64,000 nt of DNA from Austropuccinia psidii (lineage: Eukaryota; Basidiomycota; Pucciniomycetes; Pucciniales; Sphaerophragmiaceae): contig JALGQZ010000009.1 of the NCBI GenBank assembly GCA_023105745.1, forward strand, positions 19,764,564 to 19,828,563, written 5' to 3'. Below are positions 33,878 through 46,023 of this stretch, piece by piece. The translations under genes and the position numbers were made by a program. Numbering within the stretch: the first letter of the stretch is position 1; every line of letters starts with the position of its first letter. A model generated the notes under the pieces. It was given only the letters and a program-made list of their open reading frames with translations, had not been told where the DNA came from and ran no database searches.

Positions 33878-35770
33878 TGTGAGCTATTGGGAGATGACAC
33901 CATATCCAAAAAGGTCACAAGAAAACCTTAAAATAATTATTCTTTTAAAATAATTATCTTAAAATAAGTGAAAATGTCTTAAATAGGCATAAATTCTTAA
34001 TTAACTTAGAATCCAATGAGTAAACATGTGAAATGAATTACATCATAAGATTCCTCATGGTACAATACACATACATCATTTTTATGGCATATCTGTAAAG
34101 TAAATACTTAATGAGTAATAAGTAAAAATGCTATAAAAAAGACATGATTCCTTATTTATGGCAGAAACAAATGGAACAACATGTAAAACAAATTTCAAAA
34201 TTGGATTCTTCATTAAATAATACAAATATAAATTTTTTATTTATTATAATTAAATTCAATATTTAAGGAAATAACCTGAATATATGCACTTCTATGATCT
34301 GTGCATATATTCATGGTTTTTAGCTCATATCTCTTAAAATACACATGATAGAGAGTTTTACCAAAGATTAATTTACCACATAATTACTGTAAAAATACAG
34401 ATATACGCTTTGTTTGAGAAGTTATAGACAAGGTTATGAAATTTAGGGGTTTATTGAATAAAATTGCTATAGCTTTTGACCACTTTGTTGTGAAAATGGT
34501 CTAAAATTAAAATGAAGTAGATCTTCAGATTCTACTAGTTGATAAGTCAAGAATGAAATACTGTTTGTCATTGTATTCAAGGTGTAACCCCTTGAAATCA
34601 TGGTTTGAAGTTTAAAATAGTAAATTTCAACAGAAAAGATGAGTTAAAAGAAAAATCATCAAAAATAGAGTTTTTATGATATAATTCAATGCTCTTGGAA
34701 GTTTAATTATAACATGTTATGATATCATAGCTAACTATCTGATTAGCTTTAGTATATATAAATTAAAGGTTATTAATTATCAAAGTTTAAGCTTAAAATT
34801 GATCATTTATGATAACTCACTGTAGTCTTATACGTTCAACAGTTATATAAGTAATAAAACAGGTTAATACTATTATATTATGATTAATACCAACATAATC
34901 TACAAATTTTAGTCTTCTGCCAAGCTTATGATGTCATCAAACTTAGAGTTATAGTGATAACTCTAAATAATGGCATAATAATGAGATAAGATGGTTTAAT
35001 TATGATGTAATCATCACTAAACCTTAAAATATTGATCAATTAAAGGGGATACAATTGGTAAACCTCTACTTGAAGCCTTCTAGACTCTAGGAGGGAAGAT
35101 GTTACTATAAATAGAGATCCTTTTACCCTATTTCCCTCTCAGATGCATCAAAAACATCAAAACATGAAATTAAACTGTAATCTTTCATTCTTTATATATA
35201 AATGCATTATATTATTAAAGATGAAGGATAACGTTTGTTCCAATCACCAATATTGACGTGATTACATCAATGTTTTGAATGTTTTTGTTATAATTCTCTC
35301 TAAAGCTCTCAATCCTCATAAAATCAAGAATATTTGTAATTTATTTTATTTTATTTTGTAAATACAATTTTAATAAGCTGTATTTAATTGGGTTCGCATA
35401 AGTTCATCCAAAAGTATTATATTAAGTGTAAAAGATAGGTTATTTTCACTTATTATAATATTTTTCTCTTTATTGTTATTTTAATGATTATTTATTAATA
35501 TATAACATTAATATTAGTAATATTATTGTTATAAATTTTTTATATTTTGGATAACAATCTCTTATACATTTATTATTTTTGGGTAACAATAATAAACTTC
35601 CATAAATATATTAACTATCAAATATTAATATATTTATTTAATAATATAATTATTTTACACCATTATTATAATTATTATTATTTCATTATGAAAATGTTAT
35701 GAGGACATTCATAGTACAAAAAGTAAAATATTTGTAATATTTACTTATTGTTTCACAGTCAAACCTTACA
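33878..35770 (+). repeat. 5' LTR of element C (family-2 LTR)
   Basis: TGTGAG start, CCTTACA end. TATA box CTATAAATAG at 35105-35114, also found at the matching place in the other family-2 LTRs and so a likely promoter. Very AT-rich 3' part with TATTA runs. Confidence 0.9.
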
Positions 35771-36220
35771 TTTGGGGGCCTTGCAATGATATTTACTTGA
35801 AATACCTTTAAGAAAGATTCAAATTGGGCTTATCCAATAATAAATTATAGTATAATTTCAAAAGCTATTGAGGCATTTGAAAAGCAATTGTACTGTCTTA
35901 CATGTGATTTTTCTTTTCCTCAGGATTGAAAGAACTTTCTTTGGGTGAATCTGGTGCTTAAAAAGGATATTTGTAAATTGAATAAAAAATTTATATTATA
36001 ACTTAATTTTAAGAAAAGAATCATCTTCAATTTTACTATATTCTTTGAAAACACAAATATCAAAAGTATTAAAAATCAAAAAACCAATAAAAAAAGTTAT
36101 TTTTTATTCCTTTTTATTCATTCAAAGATATAAAAGCAATTTCTTATGTGCAAATTACCATATCTTATCAAAAATAACACTTTTTCTCAAAATAGACTTA
36201 TATTTATTTGTCTTTTTTAG
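35771..36220 (+). other. Leader of element C with candidate primer site
   Basis: Starts TTTGGGGGCCTTGC, a candidate primer site like that of family 1. The rest is AT-rich. It ends with the acceptor-like CTTTTTTAG at 36220. Confidence 0.55.
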
Positions 36221-37753
36221 TGTTTGAAGACAACCCAACAGAGGACAATTAAACCACTGTTGAGTGATTGGTAGAAAGAGCTTGTCCAAGCTCTTCAACA
36301 CCTGTTCTCAATAAGGAAAATAAAGCTAAGAAATTAGTCTTTCCAGGACCCACTACTCAGGACTCTGAAGGTGAGTGCCTCTCTTTAAATTACCATAAAA
36401 AGAATTCTTAGTGTCCTGAAATCTTTTTATCTTCTACTTCATGACTACTAGAAGAGGATCCCAATAATCCATCCAATCAGATGAAGCTGGACTCAGAAGT
36501 AGAGTTGATCCCTCAAAAGGGAAAAGAAAGTGCAAAATCCCCAAGTGGAACAGAATCCACACAAGGAAGTGCCATATCCCAAAGCCAAGTCCCAGAAATT
36601 CCCATAATATCTGAACCAGAGCTAGAACTAAGTATGAGTAACTCCAAAAAATATAAATCACACTTAGAGGGCTGAAATAGACATTTATATGAGCCAGTAC
36701 AAGCAGTAATACACAGTATACAAGTACAAGGATTGGGAAATGTTGCCACAAATCCACCAAGGAGTGATGAACTCCTGGCACATCCTCGAAAAATTCCTCA
36801 AAGAGGAGGAAATAGTGAGATACTCCAATACATGGAATCCACTATCATCCAAGCCTCAAATCAAAAAGATAAAGGAGTACCATGCCAAAAAGAGGTAGGA
36901 AAGCAAGTAAGAATCCCGAGTAGCTTCTACCAGCAAGCCTCAAGCCAACCAATATCCCCACTAAGGGAAGAAGAACAAGAAGAAGAACCGGAGGAAGTCA
37001 TATTCCCCAAGCTACAGGATTTCAAAAATCCAAAAAGATGCCATGGACAATGTCTTCAACATGGCCAGAACCTTGATGGACTTCAAGGACAAAGAAGAGT
37101 AATGAATGGGACAACCTCATTTCCCAAAGAAATAAACTTATCTCCTGATGTTTTAAATACTTTAAAAGAAATTAAAAATAGTATTTTACCTCTTAAAGAC
37201 ATTGTAAATAGCCTACTATCTTTACAAAAAAGAAATAACAATTTGTCATCTTTCACAAAAATTGTTGTACAAAATAAAAAATAAATTGATAAAATTAAAT
37301 TTATGGTTGAAAATAATAAACCAAAGGTTTTCATTTACAATACTCAGAAATTAATACAAGGACAACAGGAATTGTATGAATACATAAAATATATCAAAGA
37401 AAGAATTTTGACAATTAATTATGACATTAATATTGATAATCTTACAGAAAAATTAAACAAATTAAGTATTTCTGTTGAAAAAATTGGAGAAAAGACTTCA
37501 TCACATCACGAATTACTTCCAGACCATGTGGAAATAATTATGAAGAAAGAATGATTCTTAAAGATGACATTCAAAGTGAAATAAGACTTATTACTGAAAA
37601 AATGGAAAAAATAAATGAGGCTGACTTAAATATGCTAAATTTATCAGCACCATTTTCTCATAGAAGAAGTCCGATTAAACAAAAAGAGGAAATATAAAAT
37701 CCATTAATAACAGACTTGAGACATCAAGATAATAACCAAATATTAATGAAGGA
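36221..37753 (+). pseudogene. Upstream exon and gag N-terminus of element C
   Basis: Exon 36221-36370 matches the 150-base exon of F but has two stops. Predicted intron 36371-36451 (GTGAGT...ACTAG) contains the gag ATG at 36441, 8 bases before the acceptor AG. Gag frame (MTTRRGSQ) hits a TAA, and one extra base near 36541 shifts it; the rest is open from 36481 to 37284 apart from one stop. Recognisable Gag parts: GLGNVATNPPRSDELL, CHGQCLQHGQNLDG and a coiled-coil-like tail (YNTQKLIQGQQELYEYI). The coding sequence is cut at 37754 by element D. Confidence 0.7.
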
Positions 37754-39191
37754 TGTCAGCCTGTGACTCAAAACCAGAGCACAAGCATGACAGCCAAAAT
37801 ACCATAAACCAATGGTATAGCCAAGATACAACCAAAACATGGAGCTGAGCCAAATCAGCTCAAAAGGTATCAAAAGAAAGAGGAAACTCACCTCTTTCTG
37901 AAAATATAAGTCCCATCATCATAGGACTAGAAATGACAAATTTATTCCTGCTCAAAGTTATTGCTGAGCATAAACCTTAATTTTCACCTCTCATCTAAAA
38001 TCTAGAAGGAGAGGCTTAACCCCATCAAATAGGTACTCAAAATGAAGCTCTAAGCCAGGGCTATCCAATGGTACCAGCCAAACTGAGCTAGCACCAATAT
38101 TACTGGAGTTATGGTCAATTTCAGGCGAACTAAGGGTGAACAAACCATTCACCTCTCATCTAACTTCTACAGTTTTAGTGTGGGATACCTGAAGTGGGGT
38201 CTTTTTAGAAAGAGCACAATCAGGGCTATCTGATGGTGTCATCCACTTCCCCATATCTCAACTACTGCAGACGTTATGGGGAAAACAAGCTCAATACAGC
38301 TTTTTGCCTAAGACATGCAGCTGTACAAAAATCTTGTACATGGGATAACTTTGCCATATTGAATGATACCCATATCAAATGAGGTACCATTGTGTAGAGC
38401 ACATACAGGGCTACACACTGAACCAATTTCATGGTGGATATCTCAAGAATTGACAAAGTTATGGCTGTTTTAAGGTTAAAATCCCACCTGCTGTCATATA
38501 CAGCCTTACCATGGGATAATATCCCATAATCATGAATATGAGGTGTCAAATAGACAAAGAAGCATGTTTTTACTTCAATACCTCATATGTCAGTCAATAC
38601 TGGGGTCCCATAAAGTTTCTGTACAGCATTCTACGCGTCATACACATCAGAAGCAGGCTGTGAGGTCCCCAGATGAAAAGTTTCACCTTGTATTGGTGCA
38701 AACTGCCCAGATGTGGTTTCAAAACCACATCTGAGCCCAATACGGGCTATAAAGGCTGTTTGCAAACCACAAGCCAGTACTAGAAAGTGAAAAAATCTTC
38801 ACTTCCTCTACGTGGAAAGGTCTAGCACCCTTTCCACCCCATTTCAGGATAAAAAGGAGGCTTTTCACAGCCAGAATTGTCTCCTCATCCTGCTTTTGAA
38901 TTCCTACGTAGTACAACTGTCCAAAACATTTATACTCTTGGAAAATAATCAGGTATACTTTAAAAATTAAGTATTGTAGCCTTTATTATTGTAACCCAAC
39001 AGGTAAAAGCTCCACCCAGGGATTTCAACAGCGCTCACCACCACTATACCTCTATAGTGAAGCCCTTAATATCTTAATTTAATCATTTATTATCTACTTT
39101 ATCATCTTTCAAAACTATTTTTACCATGTCACAGTCATAGTTAAAGCTTGTAAATACTTATACACACCTTTATCATAGACTCACCCTGACA
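37754..39191 (+). repeat. 5' LTR of element D
   Basis: TGTCAG to CTGACA, 1438 bp, same family as the LTRs of element A. Confidence 0.9.
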
Positions 39192-39215
39192 TTTTGGGGG
39201 CCTGGTCATGTTTTT
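39192..39215 (+). promoter_or_regulatory. Candidate primer-binding site of element D
   Basis: TTTTGGGGGCCTGGTCATG follows the LTR directly; TGGGGGCC would be the 5' end of a tRNA-complementary site. Confidence 0.5.
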
Positions 39216-39237
39216 TACTTATTCTTGGACCTTACAA

Positions 39238-39783
39238 GTAAGCTTTTCTTTTTTTATCATTTATTGACACCTGTTTTACCTTTTTTAGGCATCATTTTCT
39301 CTATAAATATATATTTTATATATATATTTTTTAATTTTTTAAAAATAAATACTCATATATTATAGAGTATCTGTCACGTGGCTAATAACCACAAGACTAG
39401 TATTTTGGCATGTTTTGTATATAAAGACACTTCAAGCCACCAATACAGCCTTAATTATTAAGTGAATTAAGACAGCTCATACTGATAAGCCAACAGTTGA
39501 GGCGTGTTTGGGCACATTGTTAACTCAATTACCCTGTAATACACCACCTTTGACAGATTATACTTGCTAAACACAAGTATTCTGTAAGATATTGGCATAC
39601 AAACAGTATACCACATATCAGTAAGCTGTATTTTTGATGTGGAATTGTTAATTCAATTAAATTTTCATCATACAAGGGCATCTGTAGTAACATACAAGCC
39701 CAGAGGCCATTCTTAGACATGCAAAACCAGCCTTTTAAGAAGTCTTAACTGACATAAGCCCTCTTTTTTCCTGTTTGATTCAG
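39238..39783 (+). other. Predicted leader intron of element D
   Basis: Donor GTAAGC after ...CTTACAA and acceptor GATTCAG, 546 bases. Joining the exons puts the final A next to TGGAAGAA, so a start codon ATG would exist only in spliced RNA. Non-coding inside. Confidence 0.45.
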
Positions 39784-40597
39784 TGGAAGAAAATTTCATA
39801 CCACTTGAAACCCAGTCACAGGACAAAATACCAGTGACACCCTCAGAACCAGAGGGCAGCAAGGGCAAAGGGAAGAGGCTTAGTGAAGGCCAAATTACAG
39901 CCAAGAAGTGGACACCAATAGCCACTCAGAGGAGTAGAAAACCACGAAACTCTTCTTCAATACAAGGTAAACCAACCTTAACCACTTGTACAGGAAAGAT
40001 TACAATTATTAACCCAGTTGTAACCTCCAAAGGCAAACTGCCCAGGTCAGCAGATAATAAATTTGTACAAGGCACAGTCAAAGGTAAATACCCTAAGAAC
40101 ATAAAGGTTTTGACTGCTTGCAAGCACTGATATGTCCCCTGCATACCTCAGAGATCTTGGCTTCCAAAGGAACCAGCCAGAGGACAGAGAAGGATTGTCC
40201 AGAACCAAAAGACCAGGAAGAGGACACCTTGGACACAGTTGTGGATGGCAAAAAAATGAGGGAGATAATATCAACCTTGCCATTCACACTCCAATTCAAC
40301 AGAAACCTCAAACCAGAGGACTGGAAGGATATGGATCAAGTTCTTCAGATCCACCAACTCCTCAAAGACTTATTTCAATGGAGCATGGACAACAAGAGGT
40401 TCAACCTAGCAACTCACTGGGCAGAACTTGGATCAAGTTGCCAGAAGATCTGTCTCAAAGAGATAGACTTCAAAGACCTTATGGTAATCACCAAAGGTTG
40501 GAATCCTACCAGGCAGCACAGACTCCTGGAGGCAAGGGCACAGAGGATAAGGGAGAATCAAGCCACTATTCAAGCAATAGAAGAACAGTTAACCTAG
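39784..40597 (+). CDS. Predicted spliced accessory ORF of element D (frame a)
   Basis: Exon 39784-40083 plus exon 40152-40597 (intron 40084-40151, 68 bases: GTAAAT, branch-like CTGAT, ACCTCAG). With the A from the leader exon this is exactly 248 codons plus TAG, the same as in element A. The first exon encodes a basic, Thr/Lys-rich region (KKWTPIATQRSRKPRNSSS). The second encodes a charged helical domain with LKPEDWKDMDQVLQ and ITKGWNPTRQHRLLEARAQR. After the TAG the frame is open to 40852 (ends LLDLVKEVHKNQK), so readthrough or a sense codon in other copies would extend it. It overlaps gag for its whole second exon. Function unknown; no zinc finger, signal peptide or membrane segment seen. 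Confidence 0.55.
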
Positions 40598-43500
40598 ACA
40601 GGGCCTACTCAGATTCCTTCAGGTTCACAAGGAGCAGGCCAAATCAGCTCTCCAGTGGCTTCACACCATTCAGAAACCAGCAGATCAGTGGCCAGGAGTC
40701 ACCATTCTTCACAATTCCAGGAAGTTTCCAGGAGAAGACAAGGAAACAAGGGCAAGCACAAAGCCTCCTTCAACCAGAGGAGGAAAGAGTCAGACCCCAT
40801 GATCCAGAAGCTGTTAGATTTGGTAAAAGAAGTACACAAGAACCAGAAGTAGTTGTAAGCCACTCTAGAATCAGTAGTCCTAGTAATAAAAACATTACCC
40901 CAGCTCAAACTGAAAATAGCATTGTCACATCTGAGAGTAACATCAACAGTGATACACTGTGGTTACAAATGTCCCAATATGCTGAACAATCTGCAAAGAA
41001 GTTTGCAGAAATTAAAGCTGGCCAAGAGAGGATGAGACAAACTCAAGCCTCCTTGGAAGAGATAGTTAAAAATCTTCAAGAAGGGTATGCTCAACTGAGC
41101 AAAGCCTCTGAAGAAACCAACAAAAGACTGAATATAGTCTTACAAGAACAACACCACAGCACAAGGGACAGGGAGTGTCTGGACCAAGACATTAATAAAT
41201 TGTTTAATGCCTACCATAACTTAAAGCCCCAACCACAAGGCCAAGTTATGGATAATCCATATCAACCAGATGACATCAAACCAGATTCCATGTTGATGAA
41301 TAAGGCAAGATCCCCATCGCAATACCAAGATGGAGATGGTATGTCTGATTTAGAGAAGGAAGCCTTGAAACAACTTCCTGAGGCCTCAAACTGGCCCAAA
41401 TTCTCTGGATCGGGAGAATATGATCATATGGAACGCATAGATTATATTGATTGACTCTTCATTGATGTACCAAGCATACCAGATTACTGGATTACTGCTA
41501 GATTAAATACAGAATCTAAAGGTCATGCTAGTATATGGTACACAGAAATGAAAGAAATCCATGGCAGAAGAAACTGGCCATGGTGGAAGAGTCAAATCAT
41601 CCAAAAATACAGTAATGGTACTTGGATATGGCCAAAAACCATGTAGTTTGAAAATGACAAATACTCTGTGGACAAAGATCCATATGAGTGGTGCCTTGGA
41701 CAGTCTAAAAGACTTAAAGCCATTGATCCTCAGATGAACATTCAAATGAGGAATCACAAACTTCTGACACAACTGCCAGGAGAACTAGAGCATGCAGTAA
41801 AATGCAGATGCAACCAAAATTGCACGCTAGATGACATAGCCAACACCTTACAAGACATAAGGAAGAGGACTAATATAGGGAAATTAACCCCATATAGAAG
41901 CAGCAGTTTCAAAGAGAAACAACCACTCAGGGTAGAGTTTCAAGACAAACCCAGAGAAAGAGTGGCAGAAGTGGCTAAGAAGAAGAATTCTTGCCACAAT
42001 TGTGGTTCAACAGACCACTATGCCAACAACTGTCCAAAGGAAAAGAAAAAAGTCTATGCCACAGAGAAATTCCCTGAGGAAGAACCTCCAACAGAGGATT
42101 CTGATTCAGACTCCATGGGTGATGCCATCAGAGATCCATCTGAGGATGATCAAGACCCAAGGGAGGAATTTCTAGTGGAATACCAAGAGGAAACCCCACT
42201 GAAAATCCAGGACATACAGTTGGAAGCAGGCATGCCACAGGATACTGCTAACAAGAACTTGTGCAAACACACACAAGATGCACAAACATTCCTGGTTACA
42301 CCAACCAAAGGAATGGCATATATACATGGGACAGCCACAAAAATGACTGTTTGTATTGACAATGCTCAGCATCCACTGATCATTGATAGTGGAGCACACT
42401 GCTCCATAGTGGCCAGAAACTATCTGGATACCCACTTCCCAAACTGGGAAAAACAGCTCTTGCCCACTAAGGCAAAGAACCTTAAAAGTGCATCAGGGAA
42501 GATGACTTCCATTGGGACAATTATCAAAGAGATAATTATACCCCACAGGAAGGGCAATATCAGACTCAACCCAGAGTTTGTAGTGTATAATGATGCCCAC
42601 ATCCAAGGGTTTTTACTGGGAACAGATTACCAGAGGATGTATGGCATAGACATTTACAATAGTAAAAATAGGCACATCACCATTGGTACTAACAAGGAAA
42701 AGAAATTTTCACTTGACATATATCAGATATCTTCTCAAAATCCACTAGAAGAACTTTTGAAGGAATTCAGAGAGGGACAGTTTAGCACTACCCTCACCAG
42801 TAAACAAAAAATAAGTCTACTGAAGATGCTGAGAAAGAACAGACCAGCATTTGCCATTGGTGAAGAACCATTAGGCAAGATCAAAGGCCATGATACAGAA
42901 CTATATCTGGATGTGGAAAGGCCTTATCCACCCATGCTGAGGAGACCTCCTTATCCAGAAAGCCTGGAAACCAGGAAAGAAATTGAGAAGCATATCAATG
43001 AACTCCTGGATATGGATGTCATCAGGAAGATTGGACATAATGAAATAGTGGAAATCACCACCCCTGTCCTAATCACCTGGCATGATGGCAAGTCTAGACT
43101 GTGTGGAGATTTCAGAGCTCTGAATAACTACACAAAAGCAGACAGGTACCCCATACCTAGGATAACTCATGCCTTAGATAAACTGGCTAAAGCCAAATAC
43201 ATAACCAAAATGGATTGTATGAAAGGCTTCCACCAAAATGGAGTTAAACCAAACTCCATGAAATTACTCAGGATAATATGCCATATGGGCATATATGAGT
43301 ACACCAGGATCCCATTTGGCATCAAAAATGCACCAGCCGACTTCCAAAGGATGATGGACACAATATTTCAACATGAAATATTGGAAGGCTGGATGGTAGT
43401 ATATATTGATGATATCATTATATACTCAGAGACATGGGAAGACCATGTGCAATACATAGACAGAGTGCTAAGTAAATGCACACCCATCAATCTGAAAATT

Positions 43501-46023
43501 TCACTTAAAAAGTGCAATTTTGGCCAACAAGAGTTATTGGCTCTAGGATATAAAGTCTCAGGTCTTAGTCTGGCAATTGACCAGAATAAAGTAGCAGCAG
43601 TACTGCAAAAGCCAGTACCAAAAAGCATCAAAGAGATGCAATCATTTCTTGGGTTTGCTAGCTACTATAGAAACCATATCAAACATTTTGCACACATAAC
43701 TAGTAGTCTATACAAGTTATTTTCAAAAGATGTAGTTTTTGAAATGACCAAGGAAAGGAGGGATGCATATGAGAGGATCAAATATGAACTCACTAATGCA
43801 CCTGTTCTCATCTTACCTGACTTTGAACTACCATTCAAGTTATATATAGATGCAGCATGCAGTCAAGGCCTAGGAGCAGCCCTTCAAAAAAGACCAATTG
43901 TGGATGGTGAACCAAGAGAAGGAGTAATTTGCTAAATCTCAAGGCAGCTGAAAGATTCAGAAGCCAGGTATGGGGCCACCCAGACTGAATGTCTATTTCT
44001 AGTCTGGGCTCTAGAAAAACTCCATTATCATTTGGAGGGTGCAGTATTTGAAGTCTACACAGACTGCACAGCCTTGAAGTCTTTACTAAACATGAAGACT
44101 ACAAATAGACATATGCTGAGAAGGCAAATAGCCATCCAGGAGTATAGAGGGAACATGAACATCATATACAAGGAAGGTAAAAGCCATACCAATGCAGATG
44201 GCCTCAGCAGATGGCCACTGGACAATGTCAAAAGAAATCCAGCTTATGACCCCGAAGTTGCACCAAAAATCCCTATCCATTCCATGGAAATAGATAGGAG
44301 GAAAAACTTCAGATTATCTGAATGGACACCAGAAAGTGGTACCCTTGACAGTGAAAACACTGACTCAGAAGGGACAGAAACACCCATACTGGGAATAAGT
44401 TCCTCAGAACTGCACAATGAATTCTTCAGTGCAGTACAGAAGTCTTATGCCAAACACAAACAGTGTAGCATACTACTCCAACTCCTTCAACAAACGTACA
44501 GGAGTCCAGAACTGGAAACCCAGCTGGAAGAACCCTGGTTGAGGGCCTATAAGGAAAATAAGTTTTTTCTTATAGATGGCCTGCTCTACCATAGAGAAAA
44601 GCACACAAGTGCACTCACAGTGGTAGACAGAGACCACATCTCATTGATCCTACAAGAATGCCATGACTGCCCCTATATGGGACACATGAGTGAAGACAGG
44701 ACCAAAGAGAGGGTAGCAAGCACAGCTTGGTGGCCCAAGTGGGAACAAGAGTTGAGTGAATACATCAACACTTGTGAAAGATGCCAAAAGGCAAATAGGA
44801 AACATGGGAAGAAGTATGGGTTACTTCAACACATAGAAGAATCCAAGCACCCATGGAAAACCATCAACATGGACCGGGTTACAGGACTTGTCCCAGGAGG
44901 AAAAGAAAAATATAATGCCTGTTTGATCACAGTTGATAGGTTCAGCAAGAGCATGAGGTGTCTACCATGCCATAAAGAAGACACAGCCATGGATACTGCT
45001 CTGTTGTTTTGGAATAACATCATATCTACCTGTGGAGTCCCTAAGATCATCATCAGTGATAGGGACCCAAAATTCACATCTGAATTTTGGACTAACTTAT
45101 ATGACATGCTTGGTACCAAACTTGCTTTTTCCACAGCTTACCATTCACAAACAGATGGACTAGCTGAAAGGATTATCCAAACAATGGAGGATATCCTCAG
45201 AAGATTCTGTGCCTATGGCATGGAATACAAGGACCATGAGGGATACAACCATGATTGGGTTACCCTCTTACCAGCAGTCCAACTGGCTTATAATACAAGC
45301 CAGCACTACACCACAGGTAAAACACCTGCACTGGTGGAGAAAGGGTGGAACCCCCTGTTGCCTGTGGATCACTTGAAAAAAAATCTCCTGACTATCAACC
45401 CCACAGCCAAAGAATTCCATGATATGTGGAAGAGGGCCTGTGACACAGCTGCCAAATGCATAGCTGAGGCAAAAGAATACAATAAGCAGAGGTGGGACAA
45501 ATCACATATGGAACCTGACTTCAAGGAAGGGGACCAGGTGTTAGTGTCTACACTGAACTTCAACAATCTCAATGGACCTAAAAAGATGAGGGACTCATTT
45601 GTAGGACCTTTTACTATCATTAAGTTGATAGGAAAAAATGCAGTGGAAGTCAAACTCACTGAGGAGTTTTCAAAGAAACATCCAGTCTTTCCAGTGAGTT
45701 TGGTCAAACCATACTTCCAGAAAGAGGAGGATAAATTCCCCTCCAGGGGAAAGAACCCCACAACACAAAAGATAGTGGAAGTGGAGGACTCCCCTGGACC
45801 TGTGAGTAAGATTATCAGGGCCAGGAAGATCAGACTCAATGGGAAGGATCAAAGACAATACCTAGTCAGATTCAAGAACCAGACAGCAGATAAAGACAAA
45901 TGGTTGGCAGAGGATGCCATACCAGATGGGAACCTTCATTTAAGGAGATTCAGAGCCTCTAGGAGGACTGAAAGTCTCATCAATGATGAGCCTTTTTTAG
46001 AGGGAGGGTATGTCAGCCTGTGA
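40132..46023 (+). pseudogene. gag-pol of element D, single frame with three stops
   Basis: One frame carries Gag and Pol without any frameshift. It starts at an ATG inside the predicted intron. Stops: TGA 41452, TAG 41644, TAA 43933. Order: Gag N-terminus; coiled-coil-like part; capsid region (WYTEMKEIHGRRNWPWWK); zinc knuckle CHNCGSTDHYANNC at 41992-42033; acidic linker; protease LIIDSGAHCSIVA near 42380; RT with YIDD at 43402-43413; RNase H with LYIDAACSQGLG and [12 protein letters not shown]; integrase HHCC (HDCPYMGH ... CERC) and DDE ([23 protein letters not shown]). A small deletion at the end lets the frame run a few codons into the LTR. Same-frame gag-pol implies one polyprotein. Confidence 0.9.
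45999..46008 (+). promoter_or_regulatory. Polypurine tract of element D
   Basis: AGAGGGAGGG two bases before the 3' LTR. Confidence 0.8.
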
